Source of the DNA: Cellvibrio sp. KY-GH-1
Lineage (GTDB): Bacteria; Pseudomonadota; Gammaproteobacteria; Pseudomonadales; Cellvibrionaceae
DNA length: 64,000 nt
Assembly (NCBI RefSeq): GCF_008806975.1
Contig: NZ_CP031728.1
Span: forward strand, 2,604,001 to 2,668,000
Reading direction: 5' to 3'
The notes beneath the pieces are model-generated. The model saw only the letters and a list, made by a program, of their open reading frames with translations, made no database searches and was not told the origin of the DNA. Of the stretch, positions 1 to 8,692 are shown one piece after another (the first letter of the stretch is position 1; the number at the start of each line of letters is the position of its first letter). A program made the position numbers and the translations under genes.

Positions 1-740
1 TTGCGATCTTCGATTATGCTCAGCCACTCTGCATCAAACTGCCAGCGAGTTAGCAACTGCGCATTATTTGCAATTAACAACAACGCGATAACTGCAACGG
101 CAAGTAAACACAACCTTCGCCAATGAGCCATATATATACTTGACAGAGCAAATATTACGCCAGCCATGCCCATTAATGGATGAAGTAATAGCGCGACCAG
201 TAAGAGCGCCGTCGCCGCTATTTTTTTCCTATCAAGCCACGCAGCTATGAAGAAAAGAGTAAATGCTTCCGACAACATGCGGGGGGTAACAAAAGGTTCA
301 ATGTAGAAAAAAACGCGCTCCGAACCATAGGAACTTGAAAGCACCAAAATCAGTCCCACAGAGAAAATCGCAACACTGTAGGACAAAATTCTCTTTGCAA
401 GCAGAAAAACAGCACTAAAAAATAAACAGTGACCCGCGAGTGTAATTAAAGCACCGGCCGATTCAACTCCTAATAATTCAATTAGGACTGCATATACTGG
501 GCTAAAAAGTGTAAAGCTATCTTGCGAGCCGAAACGCAGAAAAATATCATTTTGGTAAAGCTCTGGAGCTAGATGAGAGAGCGCCTGTAATGTATACAAT
601 TGCGCGTCATGCATTATTCCGGCATATGGAAAAAACAATACCCATAAAAAAAATATACCCGCCCACAACCCCGAGTAATGCACAGTGCTATTTCCTGCAA
701 AATACCGTGCGATTTTGACCTCAAATAACGCTAACCACAT
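1..740 (-). CDS. Multi-pass membrane protein, N-terminal part (runs off left edge)
   Basis: An open minus-strand frame begins at ATG 738-740 and continues without a stop to base 1, giving about 246 residues. The start is supported by AAGGAAG nine bases upstream; an in-frame ATG at 792-794 is a weaker alternative. The protein is very hydrophobic, with several predicted membrane segments separated by short polar loops, beginning near residue 25. I do not recognise a family. The pattern of long hydrophobic helices with aromatic-rich loops would fit a polytopic glycosyltransferase-like or transport protein, but no motif decides this. It lies downstream of pilA on the same strand, behind a strong terminator. 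Confidence 0.7.
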   Translation of the reverse strand, partial: MWLALFEVKIARYFAGNSTVHYSGLWAGIFFLWVLFFPYAGIMHDAQLYTLQALSHLAPELYQNDIFLRFGSQDSFTLFSPVYAVLIELLGVESAGALITLAGHCLFFSAVFLLAKRILSYSVAIFSVGLILVLSSSYGSERVFFYIEPFVTPRMLSEAFTLFFIAAWLDRKKIAATALLLVALLLHPLMGMAGVIFALSSIYMAHWRRLCLLAVAVIALLLIANNAQLLTRWQFDAEWLSIIEDR

Positions 741-843
741 GAACCCTGGCTTCCTTATAAAAATGGAGACGATACGTCCCTGACGCTGACACATAAAAAC
801 ACTACTAGATAACACTGATAACATAAACAGCACAGAAAGTTAA

Positions 844-871
844 AAAAAAGGCGCCCCAAGGCGCCTTTTTT
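844..871 (-). terminator. Rho-independent terminator after pilA
   Basis: The GGCGCC arms at 850-855 and 860-865 enclose a CCAA loop, with A-runs on one side and T-runs on the other, so the hairpin could stop transcription in either direction. It lies 23 bases past the pilA stop and isolates pilA from the membrane protein gene. Confidence 0.85.
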
Positions 872-893
872 GACCAGCGAAATACTGAGTCGA

Positions 894-1385
894 TTAACTG
901 CCTGAACCACAACCATTGGGAGCGTACTTGCCATCAACACTTGAAGAGCAAGTCCAGGAACCATTTGGATCGCGAGTCCACGACAGAGTTTTTTCAGCAA
1001 TGGCTGCCGCAGCGCCGTTGCCAAACGCACCGCCAATTGTGCTATCACTTGTACCGTCATCAGCGATAGTTATATTTACACCACCCTTACCAGTAGCCGA
1101 CCCCAGATCCGATCCCGAAGCTCCAAGCAGAGTACTACCGGCAAATCCGATAACGCATTCGTCAGCATCTGGTGCCGCATCAACATTCACCGGATTGACA
1201 CGCCCCTCCAGCAAACAGGTCTCCACTACTGTTTTTAAAGAACCCAATTCAGTCATCACGCGAGACACTTGTGACTTAGCTACGTAGGTCTGGTATTGCG
1301 GCAGAGCTACAGCAGCCAAGATACCAATGATCGCCACAACGATCATCAATTCGATCAACGTAAAACCTTTTTGCATTTGCTTCAT
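894..1385 (-). CDS. pilA: Type IV major pilin PilA
   Basis: This is the structural subunit of the type IV pilus, made as a prepilin, cleaved and N-methylated by PilD, and polymerised by PilB. The 163-residue product starts MKQMQKG followed by [18 protein letters not shown], a textbook class III signal with cleavage after Gly7, Phe as the new first residue and Glu5 of the mature chain. Two Cys near the C-terminus (in WTCSSS and NGCGSGS) would close the usual D-region disulfide; two more Cys lie in the middle. It is transcribed divergently from pilBCD, as in Pseudomonas. A sigma54-type promoter lies upstream, and the hairpin at 844-871 ends the unit. Confidence 0.95.
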   Translation of the reverse strand: MKQMQKGFTLIELMIVVAIIGILAAVALPQYQTYVAKSQVSRVMTELGSLKTVVETCLLEGRVNPVNVDAAPDADECVIGFAGSTLLGASGSDLGSATGKGGVNITIADDGTSDSTIGGAFGNGAAAAIAEKTLSWTRDPNGSWTCSSSVDGKYAPNGCGSGS

Positions 1386-1442
1386 AACTAACTCCGATTA
1401 AGTTGGGCGACTAGCCGTTTTGTTAAACACAGTTAAAGTCAA

Positions 1443-1457
1443 GCAATGCGCATACCA
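1443..1457 (-). promoter_or_regulatory. Sigma54 (RpoN) promoter of pilA
   Basis: Read on minus, this is TGGTATGCGCATTGC: a GG and a GC separated by ten bases, matching the -24/-12 consensus TGGCAYRNNNNTTGCW with one change. Transcription would start near 1431, leaving a leader of about 46 bases before pilA. RpoN control of pilA is established in Pseudomonas; here it is inferred from the motif and its position. Confidence 0.75.
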
Positions 1458-1565
1458 ACTGCTCGAATCCCTTTATTTAACCGAGATTATTGCTCAGCAG
1501 AGCTGGGCAGTGGGTGTTTTTAGCGTGCCTAACGGGCACTTGAAGCAACCAACATGGACAATAAG

Positions 1566-1580
1566 TGACATTTTTTGTCA
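1566..1580. promoter_or_regulatory. Inverted repeat, candidate PilR activator site
   Basis: TGACA, five T and TGTCA form a perfect inverted repeat about 135-150 bases upstream of the predicted pilA start point. TGTC-type sequences are recognised by PilR upstream of pilA in Pseudomonas, so an enhancer role is plausible. The assignment is inferred. Confidence 0.45.
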
Positions 1581-1661
1581 TTCCATATTTGCGCATACAT
1601 TAAGTACCATATGAGCTAGTATTCTCTCGTGAATGTAACGAATTTTCTCTCGGATGCACTT

Positions 1662-3386
1662 ATGAACACCCCAGCAAACTCCACTGCGCTTAACGGATTG
1701 GCGAGACGCTTGGTCGCAGACAACCTGATTGATGGCGAAATAGCCGCAAAGGCGATGCTTCAGGCAAAAAAAGACGGCATTCCTTTTGTTGATATGCTTG
1801 TCAGTAAAGAAATTTTGGATGCGCGCACCATAGCTCGTGTCGCCGCAGAGGAATTTGGCTCACCGGTTTTTGACCTCACAGCGCTAAACAAAGAATCCAT
1901 ACCGCTAAAGCTGGTTGACGAAAAGCTCATTCGCAAGCATCACACCCTGCCAATCGCCAGAAGGGGCAACAGGCTATTTTTAGCGGTTACAGACCCCACC
2001 GATATCCACGCACTGGATGAAATAAAGTTCAACACTGGAATCAACACGGAAGCTGTTCTGGTAGAAGCAGACAAACTCAAAGCTGCGATCGAGCAATACT
2101 TTAACCTTCAAGAAGGTAACTTGGGTGATGCACTGGGAACGCTCGATGAGAATCTTGACGAGCTGGATGTTCAGACAGTTGATGAGAACAACAGTGACGA
2201 CACTCCCGAAGCCGATGAAGCACCTATCGTAAAGTACATTAACAAGGTATTGCTTGACGCGATAAAAGGTGGTTCATCAGACATTCACTTCGAGCCCTAC
2301 GAGAAAACTTACCGTATTCGCTTCCGTACAGATGGGGTACTCCATGAAGTCTCGCGACCACCGGTTAACCTTGCGACCAGGATGGCGGCACGCTTAAAAG
2401 TAATGTCGCAAATGGATATTTCCGAGCGACGTTTACCACAAGATGGACGCATAAAACTGAAAGTTTCCAAAACTCGCGCGATAGATTTTCGGGTTAACAC
2501 CCTGCCTACCCTCTTCGGTGAAAAAATTGTGCTGCGTATTCTCGACCCCAGCTCTGCAAAGCTGGGAATCGATGCATTGGGTTATGAGGATGACCAAAAA
2601 AGACTCTACCTGGACGCATTGGCACAATCGCAAGGAATGATTCTGGTTACCGGCCCCACCGGTAGTGGTAAAACTGTATCGCTTTATACGGGCCTAAATA
2701 TTCTCAATACTTCTGAAGTCAACATTTCCACGGCAGAGGACCCGGTTGAGATAAACCTGGAAGGTATTAACCAGGTGCAAATGAACACAAGAGTTGGCTT
2801 AACCTTCGCGGAGGCACTCAGGTCTTTCTTGCGCCAAGACCCCGACGTTATCATGGTGGGGGAGATTCGCGATCTTGAAACAGCTGAAATCGCGATTAAG
2901 GCGGCCCAAACTGGACACTTGGTATTGTCAACGCTACACACCAATTCGGCACCTGAAACGCTTACGCGCCTGCTAAATATGGGTGTACCCGCATTCAACG
3001 TGGCGACATCGGTGAGCTTGATTATCGCCCAACGCCTTGCCCGCCGTCTGTGCACCGCGTGTCGCAAACCTGCCACTGATATCCCGGAAGAGATACTTCG
3101 GCAGGAAGGGTTTGACGAAGTCAGTATTCCGCGCTCAGAATTCCAGTTGTTTCATCCCGTTGGCTGCGAAAAATGCAATGGGGGTTATAAAGGCCGGGTG
3201 GGTGTATATGAAGTGGTTCGCATCACCCCACAGATTGCCAACCTTATAATGGAAGGCGGCAACTCTTTACAAATTGCAAGAGCGGCCAAAGAAGCAGGCT
3301 TTAACAACCTGAGAATTTCCGCATTGCGTAAAGTCGCAATGGGTTTAACCAGCCTTGAAGAGGCTAACCGAGTCACCAAGGATTAA
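1662..3386 (+). CDS. pilB: Type IV pilus assembly ATPase PilB
   Basis: This cytoplasmic hexameric GspE-family ATPase drives pilus extension. An N-terminal T2SSE domain is followed by the ATPase core: Walker A GPTGSGKT near residue 331, an Asp box (AEDPVE), the Walker B/His-box stretch around [11 protein letters not shown] and STLHTN, then a tetra-cysteine zinc site (CTAC near 465 and CEKC near 503). Length of about 574 residues fits the family. I chose ATG 1662 because the sequence from [17 protein letters not shown] lines up with the usual PilB N-terminus; an in-frame GTG at 1629 would add 11 residues, and neither start has a strong ribosome site. It is the first gene of pilBCD. Confidence 0.95.
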   Translation: MNTPANSTALNGLARRLVADNLIDGEIAAKAMLQAKKDGIPFVDMLVSKEILDARTIARVAAEEFGSPVFDLTALNKESIPLKLVDEKLIRKHHTLPIARRGNRLFLAVTDPTDIHALDEIKFNTGINTEAVLVEADKLKAAIEQYFNLQEGNLGDALGTLDENLDELDVQTVDENNSDDTPEADEAPIVKYINKVLLDAIKGGSSDIHFEPYEKTYRIRFRTDGVLHEVSRPPVNLATRMAARLKVMSQMDISERRLPQDGRIKLKVSKTRAIDFRVNTLPTLFGEKIVLRILDPSSAKLGIDALGYEDDQKRLYLDALAQSQGMILVTGPTGSGKTVSLYTGLNILNTSEVNISTAEDPVEINLEGINQVQMNTRVGLTFAEALRSFLRQDPDVIMVGEIRDLETAEIAIKAAQTGHLVLSTLHTNSAPETLTRLLNMGVPAFNVATSVSLIIAQRLARRLCTACRKPATDIPEEILRQEGFDEVSIPRSEFQLFHPVGCEKCNGGYKGRVGVYEVVRITPQIANLIMEGGNSLQIARAAKEAGFNNLRISALRKVAMGLTSLEEANRVTKD

Positions 3387-3390
3387 TTCC

Positions 3391-4674
3391 ATGGCACTAG
3401 CATCTACAACAAAATCATCCAGCGCTTCAACAAGCAAGGCCAAGCAAGCCATAAAGCCAAAGGCTGTGCCGGTTACAAACACCTACGTCTACAAAGGCGT
3501 GGACAAGAAAGGCAATAAAATTCAGGGAGAGATCAACGGCATCAGCCCAACGATTGTCAAAACATTACTCGCCAAGCAAGGCATAACCACTCGCTCGATT
3601 TCAAAAAAGGCGAAGCCGCTGTTCGGCGCGGGCGGAAAATCGATTAAACCCGCTGACATCGCCGTATTTTCTCGTCAAATGGCGACTATGATGAAGGCCG
3701 GGGTTCCACTGGTACAAGCGTTTGAGATTGTCGCGGATGGCTTGGAGAATCAAAATCTTCGCAAAATGGTCTTGCAAATCAAAGACAGTGTTTCAGCTGG
3801 TGGAGGTTTTGCCAACGCTCTTCGTGAGCACCCCAAATACTTCGATGATTTATTCTGCAACCTGGTAGACGCTGGTGAGCAATCAGGGTCACTAGAAACC
3901 ATGCTGGACCGAATTGCCACATACAAAGAAAAAACTGAGGCTCTGAAAGCAAAAATCAAAAAGGCACTTACTTACCCTACTGCGGTAATAGTGGTAGCGA
4001 TTATAGTGACGGGTATTTTGCTAGTTAAGGTCGTACCTCAATTTGCATCTACCTTTAGTGGGTTTGGCGCCGACTTACCAGCATTTACCTTGTTTGTCTT
4101 ACACTTGTCCGAACTCGCGCAAGCCTACTGGTTTATCATTCTTCTAGGGATGGCTGGTGGAGCGTTTGCCTTTAAAGAACTTAATCGTCGTTCTCCAAAA
4201 TTTTCATACTTAGTCGATAAATACGTACTTAAATTGCCAATTATTGGCCAAATTATTTATCTCTCTATCATGGCAAGGTTTTCGCGCACACTTGCGACAA
4301 CATTCGCCGCCGGTGTCCCCCTAATCGATGCTCTCACGTCAGTAGCAGGTGCTACGGGCAATAAAATTTATACTGACGCAATTATTAAGGTCAGAGAAGA
4401 TGTGTCAACAGGCATCCAGATGAATACCGCACTGAAAGCGAGAGGGACGTTTCCTACGCTGTTAATCCAAATGGCAGCGATAGGAGAAGAATCCGGTGCG
4501 CTAGACACCATGCTGGATAAAGTAGCTGTTTATTATGAAGAGGCGGTAGACAACATGGTTGACAGCCTGACATCCCTGCTGGAACCAATGATTATGTCGG
4601 TGTTGGGGATCTTGGTTGGTGGACTGATGATTGCGATGTATCTGCCTATCTTCCAGCTTGGATCGGTTGTATAG
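3391..4674 (+). CDS. pilC: Type IV pilus inner-membrane platform protein PilC
   Basis: PilC is the inner-membrane platform to which PilB docks. The protein has two T2SSF repeats (about residues 80-205 and 285-410), each followed by hydrophobic segments, including one near TAVIVVAIIVTGILLVKVV and a C-terminal one near MSVLGILVGGLMIAMYLP. ATG 3391 is preceded by AAGGA at eight bases and sits just after the pilB stop; a longer in-frame start at 3355 would overlap pilB and lacks support. The first 40 residues are Ser/Lys/Ala-rich, a somewhat long tail for the family. The gene is cotranscribed with pilB and pilD. Confidence 0.95.
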   Translation: MALASTTKSSSASTSKAKQAIKPKAVPVTNTYVYKGVDKKGNKIQGEINGISPTIVKTLLAKQGITTRSISKKAKPLFGAGGKSIKPADIAVFSRQMATMMKAGVPLVQAFEIVADGLENQNLRKMVLQIKDSVSAGGGFANALREHPKYFDDLFCNLVDAGEQSGSLETMLDRIATYKEKTEALKAKIKKALTYPTAVIVVAIIVTGILLVKVVPQFASTFSGFGADLPAFTLFVLHLSELAQAYWFIILLGMAGGAFAFKELNRRSPKFSYLVDKYVLKLPIIGQIIYLSIMARFSRTLATTFAAGVPLIDALTSVAGATGNKIYTDAIIKVREDVSTGIQMNTALKARGTFPTLLIQMAAIGEESGALDTMLDKVAVYYEEAVDNMVDSLTSLLEPMIMSVLGILVGGLMIAMYLPIFQLGSVV

Positions 4675-4676
4675 AC

Positions 4677-5573
4677 GTGGATTTTTTCTCCTTGGTGCAC
4701 GCTCATCCGGCGCTCGAACTAAGCTGCGTATTAATTTTGGGTTTATTAGTCGGCAGCTTTTTAAATGTAGTGATCTACCGGCTTCCAAAAATGATGGAAC
4801 GTGAATGGAAGCAACAATGCAATGAGCTCAGCTCTCAAAACGGAGATGTAGCTTCACTTCCCCCGATTAGCGAACCCGAGGAACCGTTTAACCTAATGGT
4901 TCCTGGCTCGCGCTGCCCGAGCTGTGGACACAAAATAAAACCATGGGAGAATATTCCCATGGTTAGCTACCTGATATTGGGCGGCAAATGCTCCGCATGT
5001 AAAGCAACAATCTCCGCTCGATATCCAACCATAGAACTTGTGACAGGTCTGCTATCAGTCGCAGTCATCTTTTACACGGGAGCCAATTGGAACGGACTGG
5101 CAGCGCTGATATTTACCTGGTCGCTAATCGCACTAACCATGATTGATTTCGACACTTATCTACTACCTGACGACATTACCCTACCTTTGTTATGGCTCGG
5201 CTTAATCGCTAACAGCTTCAATGCGTTTACTGATTTACCCAGTGCCCTGTGGGGTGCAGTTGCTGGTTATTTGTCACTTTGGTCAGTCTACAAGCTGTTT
5301 AAGCTACTGACGGGAAAAGAAGGCATGGGGTATGGCGATTTTAAATTGCTGGCTGCACTGGGCGCCTGGATGGGCTGGCAGATGCTGCCGCAAATTATTT
5401 TATTGTCATCACTGGTTGGCGCAGTAATCGGGATTAGTTTAATTGTGGTGCGCGGTCGAGATAAAAATATTCCTATCCCATTTGGCCCATATTTAGCGAT
5501 CGCAGGCTGGATTGCATTTGTATGGGGCGATACGATTAACCACGCCTACTTGAAGTTATTTGTCAGCTACTAA
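4677..5573 (+). CDS. pilD: Prepilin peptidase / N-methyltransferase PilD
   Basis: PilD is the membrane aspartyl protease that removes leader peptides from PilA and minor pilins and methylates the new N-terminus. Two CxxC pairs (CPSC near residue 80, CSAC near 105) form the zinc-bound methylase loop. The catalytic aspartates are in MIDFDTYLLPDD (about 158) and in the GYGDFK motif (about 219). Multiple membrane helices and the 298-residue length match the family. The start is GTG 4677, two bases after the pilC stop, implying translational coupling. Confidence 0.95.
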   Translation: MDFFSLVHAHPALELSCVLILGLLVGSFLNVVIYRLPKMMEREWKQQCNELSSQNGDVASLPPISEPEEPFNLMVPGSRCPSCGHKIKPWENIPMVSYLILGGKCSACKATISARYPTIELVTGLLSVAVIFYTGANWNGLAALIFTWSLIALTMIDFDTYLLPDDITLPLLWLGLIANSFNAFTDLPSALWGAVAGYLSLWSVYKLFKLLTGKEGMGYGDFKLLAALGAWMGWQMLPQIILLSSLVGAVIGISLIVVRGRDKNIPIPFGPYLAIAGWIAFVWGDTINHAYLKLFVSY

Positions 5574-5575
5574 AG

Positions 5576-6211
5576 ATGGCTCCAAAAAAACTCATTATTG
5601 GCCTCACTGGAGGTATCGGCAGCGGTAAATCCGAAGTGTGCCGCCGCTTTATCGCGAAGGGTGTTATTGTTGTTGATGCCGATATAGTTGCGCGCGAAGT
5701 TGTAGAACCCGGGATGCCAGCGCTCGATCAAATCCGGACGCATTTTGGCGACAGCATTTTATCAGCAGCAAAAGACAATCAAACACCGCCGCTCAACCGA
5801 GCAAAACTACGCGAAATTATTTTTAACAACCCCAATGAAAAAGCCTGGCTAGAGCAGCTATTACACCCATTGATTAATCAACGAATTCGTACCCAGCTGG
5901 AAAATGCCTTAAGCCCCTACTGTATTCTTGCATCACCGTTATTGCTGGAAACTCAACAGTATTTGTTGGTTGACAGGATTCTTGTCGTTGATACCGCAGA
6001 GCAGTTACAAATTGAGCGTGCCAGTCACCGCGATGCTAATAATGAAGCTCAAATAAAAGCCATAATGCAAACTCAGCTATCACGTCAGGAGCGTTGCGCA
6101 AGAGCGAATGATATTATTCAAAACCACGGCGAAATTAGTGCTCTGGATGAACAAGTAGAAAAACTGCACGTGCTTTATCTAGAACTCGCTAGCCACAACC
6201 AATCCAAATAA
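5576..6211 (+). CDS. coaE: Dephospho-CoA kinase
   Basis: CoaE phosphorylates the 3'-hydroxyl of dephospho-CoA, the last step of coenzyme A synthesis in the cytoplasm. The P-loop GLTGGIGSGKS lies at residues 9-19, with DADIVAREVV following as the characteristic second motif. The 211-residue length is standard. It begins two bases after the pilD stop, so it is probably cotranscribed with pilBCD, as in pseudomonads. Confidence 0.95.
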   Translation: MAPKKLIIGLTGGIGSGKSEVCRRFIAKGVIVVDADIVAREVVEPGMPALDQIRTHFGDSILSAAKDNQTPPLNRAKLREIIFNNPNEKAWLEQLLHPLINQRIRTQLENALSPYCILASPLLLETQQYLLVDRILVVDTAEQLQIERASHRDANNEAQIKAIMQTQLSRQERCARANDIIQNHGEISALDEQVEKLHVLYLELASHNQSK

Positions 6212-6223
6212 AACGAATTATTT

Positions 6224-6442
6224 ATGGCAGAACAACCTACCCACTCAGAAATGACGTCTCCGGAAATCACACTCGCCTGTCCAACCTGTAAAAAAGCTGT
6301 GGTTTGGAATGCTGACTTTCCTTTTCGCCCCTTTTGTAGCGACCGCTGCCGGTTGATCGATCTGGGGGAGTGGGCCAGCGAAAATCATCGCATTGCCGGC
6401 GACAATCTGGACATTAATTCAGAAGATGAGCTTCAACGCTAA
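6224..6442 (+). CDS. yacG: DNA gyrase inhibitor / zinc protein YacG
   Basis: YacG is a small zinc-binding protein that in E. coli binds GyrB and inhibits gyrase. Four cysteines (CPTC and the FCSDRC segment) form the zinc site, followed by the conserved RLIDLGEW stretch. The protein is 72 residues, typical for the family. It follows coaE by 12 bases and ends one base from the stop of the converging Nudix gene. Confidence 0.93.
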   Translation: MAEQPTHSEMTSPEITLACPTCKKAVVWNADFPFRPFCSDRCRLIDLGEWASENHRIAGDNLDINSEDELQR

Positions 6443-6443
6443 G

Positions 6444-7397
6444 TCACCACCACGCGCTAATGCCTGCAATACCTTGTGCACCCACCGATTTTGCCTGTGG
6501 AAGATCACTCTGACCAACACCACCCAATGCGTAAACAGGCACATTCGCCAGCTCAACCAGAGCTTTGAAATTGCTCCAACCCATTGGCACCGCGCCGGGG
6601 TGAGACGTGGTTTTTTTCACTGGAGAAAGTAGCAAATAGTCTGCTCCAATTTCTTGCGCGTGCGCGATTTCCAATTCACTGTGACAGGAAACCCCCAGCG
6701 TATATCTAGTAGTAATTGGACGTGAGGATATAGCCGCCGCATTATGCCTATTCAAATGTAATGCAATATTTGCAGAAGGGAACAACTCAACAATATCTTC
6801 AAACAAACCAACTGAAGAATTAATGAATAAACTTGCAGAAAAGCTTTCGGTAAGGGAGATTACCTCAAACAACAGTTTTTTATGCCGACTTAAATCCAGA
6901 TTATCTACGCGAAACTGCACAAGGCGGATGCCTTGACGCAAGGCCTTCAACAATCTTTGACAAAAATCGTCATCATCGACAAAGTCACCAGTGATTAAAT
7001 ATCTATCCGCTAGTGAAAGCGCCTTCACGATAGGCTTGTTCGCGGCGGGAAACTCGTAACTAACCAGCTCATCTATCGGAACCCAACATACGGGCTGTCC
7101 CTCTGCACCAATGGGTATTCCGACAAAATGGGTAACCTTATAAACATCCAACAGGACAGATTTATCTGGATAATGATGACGGATTTGTATCAGCGGTTCA
7201 CTGGCAATCACTTCAATCGCGAGCTCTTCTTTTAACTCACGCGCTAATGCCTGCTGAACAGACTCACCGGCGTCAACTTTGCCACCGGGAAACTCCCACA
7301 AGCCGCCTTGGTGGGCAGCTTGCGGACGCTTGGCAATCAGGATACGACCGTCATTGCCAACAATTGCACCTACGGCAACATGAATTAATTTAGACAC
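6444..7397 (-). CDS. Nudix hydrolase fused to a thiamine-phosphate-synthase-like domain
   Basis: Residues 1-130 are a MutT-type Nudix domain with a Nudix box (GGKVDAGES and the following REL.EE core) at about 38-60, expected to hydrolyse oxidised nucleotides such as 8-oxo-dGTP. Residues from about 140 to 317 resemble ThiE, a TIM-barrel, ending with the GGVGQSDL and GISA region. The fused form is the usual one at this locus in pseudomonads. Whether the ThiE-like half makes thiamine phosphate is not known. It starts 16 bases after argJ and likely belongs to the secA-argJ unit. Confidence 0.92.
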   Translation of the reverse strand: MSKLIHVAVGAIVGNDGRILIAKRPQAAHQGGLWEFPGGKVDAGESVQQALARELKEELAIEVIASEPLIQIRHHYPDKSVLLDVYKVTHFVGIPIGAEGQPVCWVPIDELVSYEFPAANKPIVKALSLADRYLITGDFVDDDDFCQRLLKALRQGIRLVQFRVDNLDLSRHKKLLFEVISLTESFSASLFINSSVGLFEDIVELFPSANIALHLNRHNAAAISSRPITTRYTLGVSCHSELEIAHAQEIGADYLLLSPVKKTTSHPGAVPMGWSNFKALVELANVPVYALGGVGQSDLPQAKSVGAQGIAGISAWW

Positions 7398-7413
7398 GGT
7401 ATAACTAAATTAA

Positions 7414-8634
7414 TTACGAACGGTAGTCCGCGTTAATTCGAACATATTCGTAGGATAGGTCAGTCGTCCAAACAGTTTCAGCGAAATCACCACGACCAAG
7501 ATGAATATTAATCGCAATCTCCGCCTGATTCATTACAGCTTGCCCCTGCTCTTCGGTATAGGTTTTTGCACGCCCACCATTTTCTACAATCAAGGTCTCA
7601 TTTAGATGCACGCGAACTTTGGTTGCGTCTAAACTGGGAACACCGGCATACCCAATGGCAGCAACAATACGCCCCCAATTTGGGTCTGACGCAAACAGCG
7701 CTGTTTTAATCAATGGTGAATGAGCAACAGCATAAGCAACATCAAGACATTCATCGCGATTTGCACCACCACTTACAGCTACAGTGACGAACTTGGTAGC
7801 ACCTTCACCATCACTCACAATTGCTTTGGCAAGATGAACATGCGCGGCAATAATGACTTCGCGTAATTTCGCGTATAACTCACTGGCAACATCCGTAATT
7901 TCCGGCAAGTCAATCTGACCTGTAGCCACCAAAATACAAGAATCATTGGTTGATGTATCACCGTCAATCGTAATGCGATTAAACGATTTATCCGCTGCTT
8001 CACGCGCGAGTTGCTGCAATAAAGACTGAGAAATTTTTGCATCGGTCGCGATATAACCAAGCATAGTGGCCATATTGGGCTTTATCATGCCCGCGCCTTT
8101 GGAAATCCCATTCACGGTGATGGTTTTGCCCTGATACTCAAACTGCTGGCTAAACCCTTTCGCACGGGTATCGGTGGTCATAATACCTGCACCAGCGTCG
8201 TCCCAGCCGTTTTCATGGGCTTTTTGTAAAGCCTCTGGAATTACTGCGGTAATTTTTTGAACCGGTAAAGGCTCACCAATTACCCCGGTGGAAAATGGCA
8301 ACACTTGCTCTTGTTTTACGCCAGCAAGCTGGGCAATAGCGGCACAAGTTGCTTTTGCATCCAACAGGCCCTGCTCACCGGTGCATGCATTGGCATTGCC
8401 GGAATTAATCACTAAAAAGCGAATTTCTGCTTTCGCCAAGTGCTCTTTGCACAGGGTAACCGGTGCTGCACAAAATGCATTTTTTGTGAATACACCCGCT
8501 ACACTAGAGCCTTCAGCCAATTCAAATAACACCACATCGCGGCGGCCAACTTTTTTTATGCCTGCACTAACGGCAGTACATTTCACACCTTTTACGGGGT
8601 GCATCTGCGGAAAAGGATATTCACCAACTGCCAT
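7414..8634 (-). CDS. argJ: Bifunctional glutamate N-acetyltransferase / ornithine acetyltransferase
   Basis: ArgJ transfers acetyl groups from N-acetylornithine to glutamate, recycling acetate in arginine synthesis, and may also use acetyl-CoA. It self-cleaves before a conserved threonine: KPNMATMLGY is present, with Thr190 as the expected nucleophile. The 406-residue length is typical. It lies between secA (58-base gap) and the Nudix gene on the same strand. Confidence 0.96.
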   Translation of the reverse strand: MAVGEYPFPQMHPVKGVKCTAVSAGIKKVGRRDVVLFELAEGSSVAGVFTKNAFCAAPVTLCKEHLAKAEIRFLVINSGNANACTGEQGLLDAKATCAAIAQLAGVKQEQVLPFSTGVIGEPLPVQKITAVIPEALQKAHENGWDDAGAGIMTTDTRAKGFSQQFEYQGKTITVNGISKGAGMIKPNMATMLGYIATDAKISQSLLQQLAREAADKSFNRITIDGDTSTNDSCILVATGQIDLPEITDVASELYAKLREVIIAAHVHLAKAIVSDGEGATKFVTVAVSGGANRDECLDVAYAVAHSPLIKTALFASDPNWGRIVAAIGYAGVPSLDATKVRVHLNETLIVENGGRAKTYTEEQGQAVMNQAEIAINIHLGRGDFAETVWTTDLSYEYVRINADYRS

Positions 8635-8692
8635 AACTATGTTCTCTAAAAAAATGTACCCGAATTATGACTCAAACAATAAAAGCAAAAAA

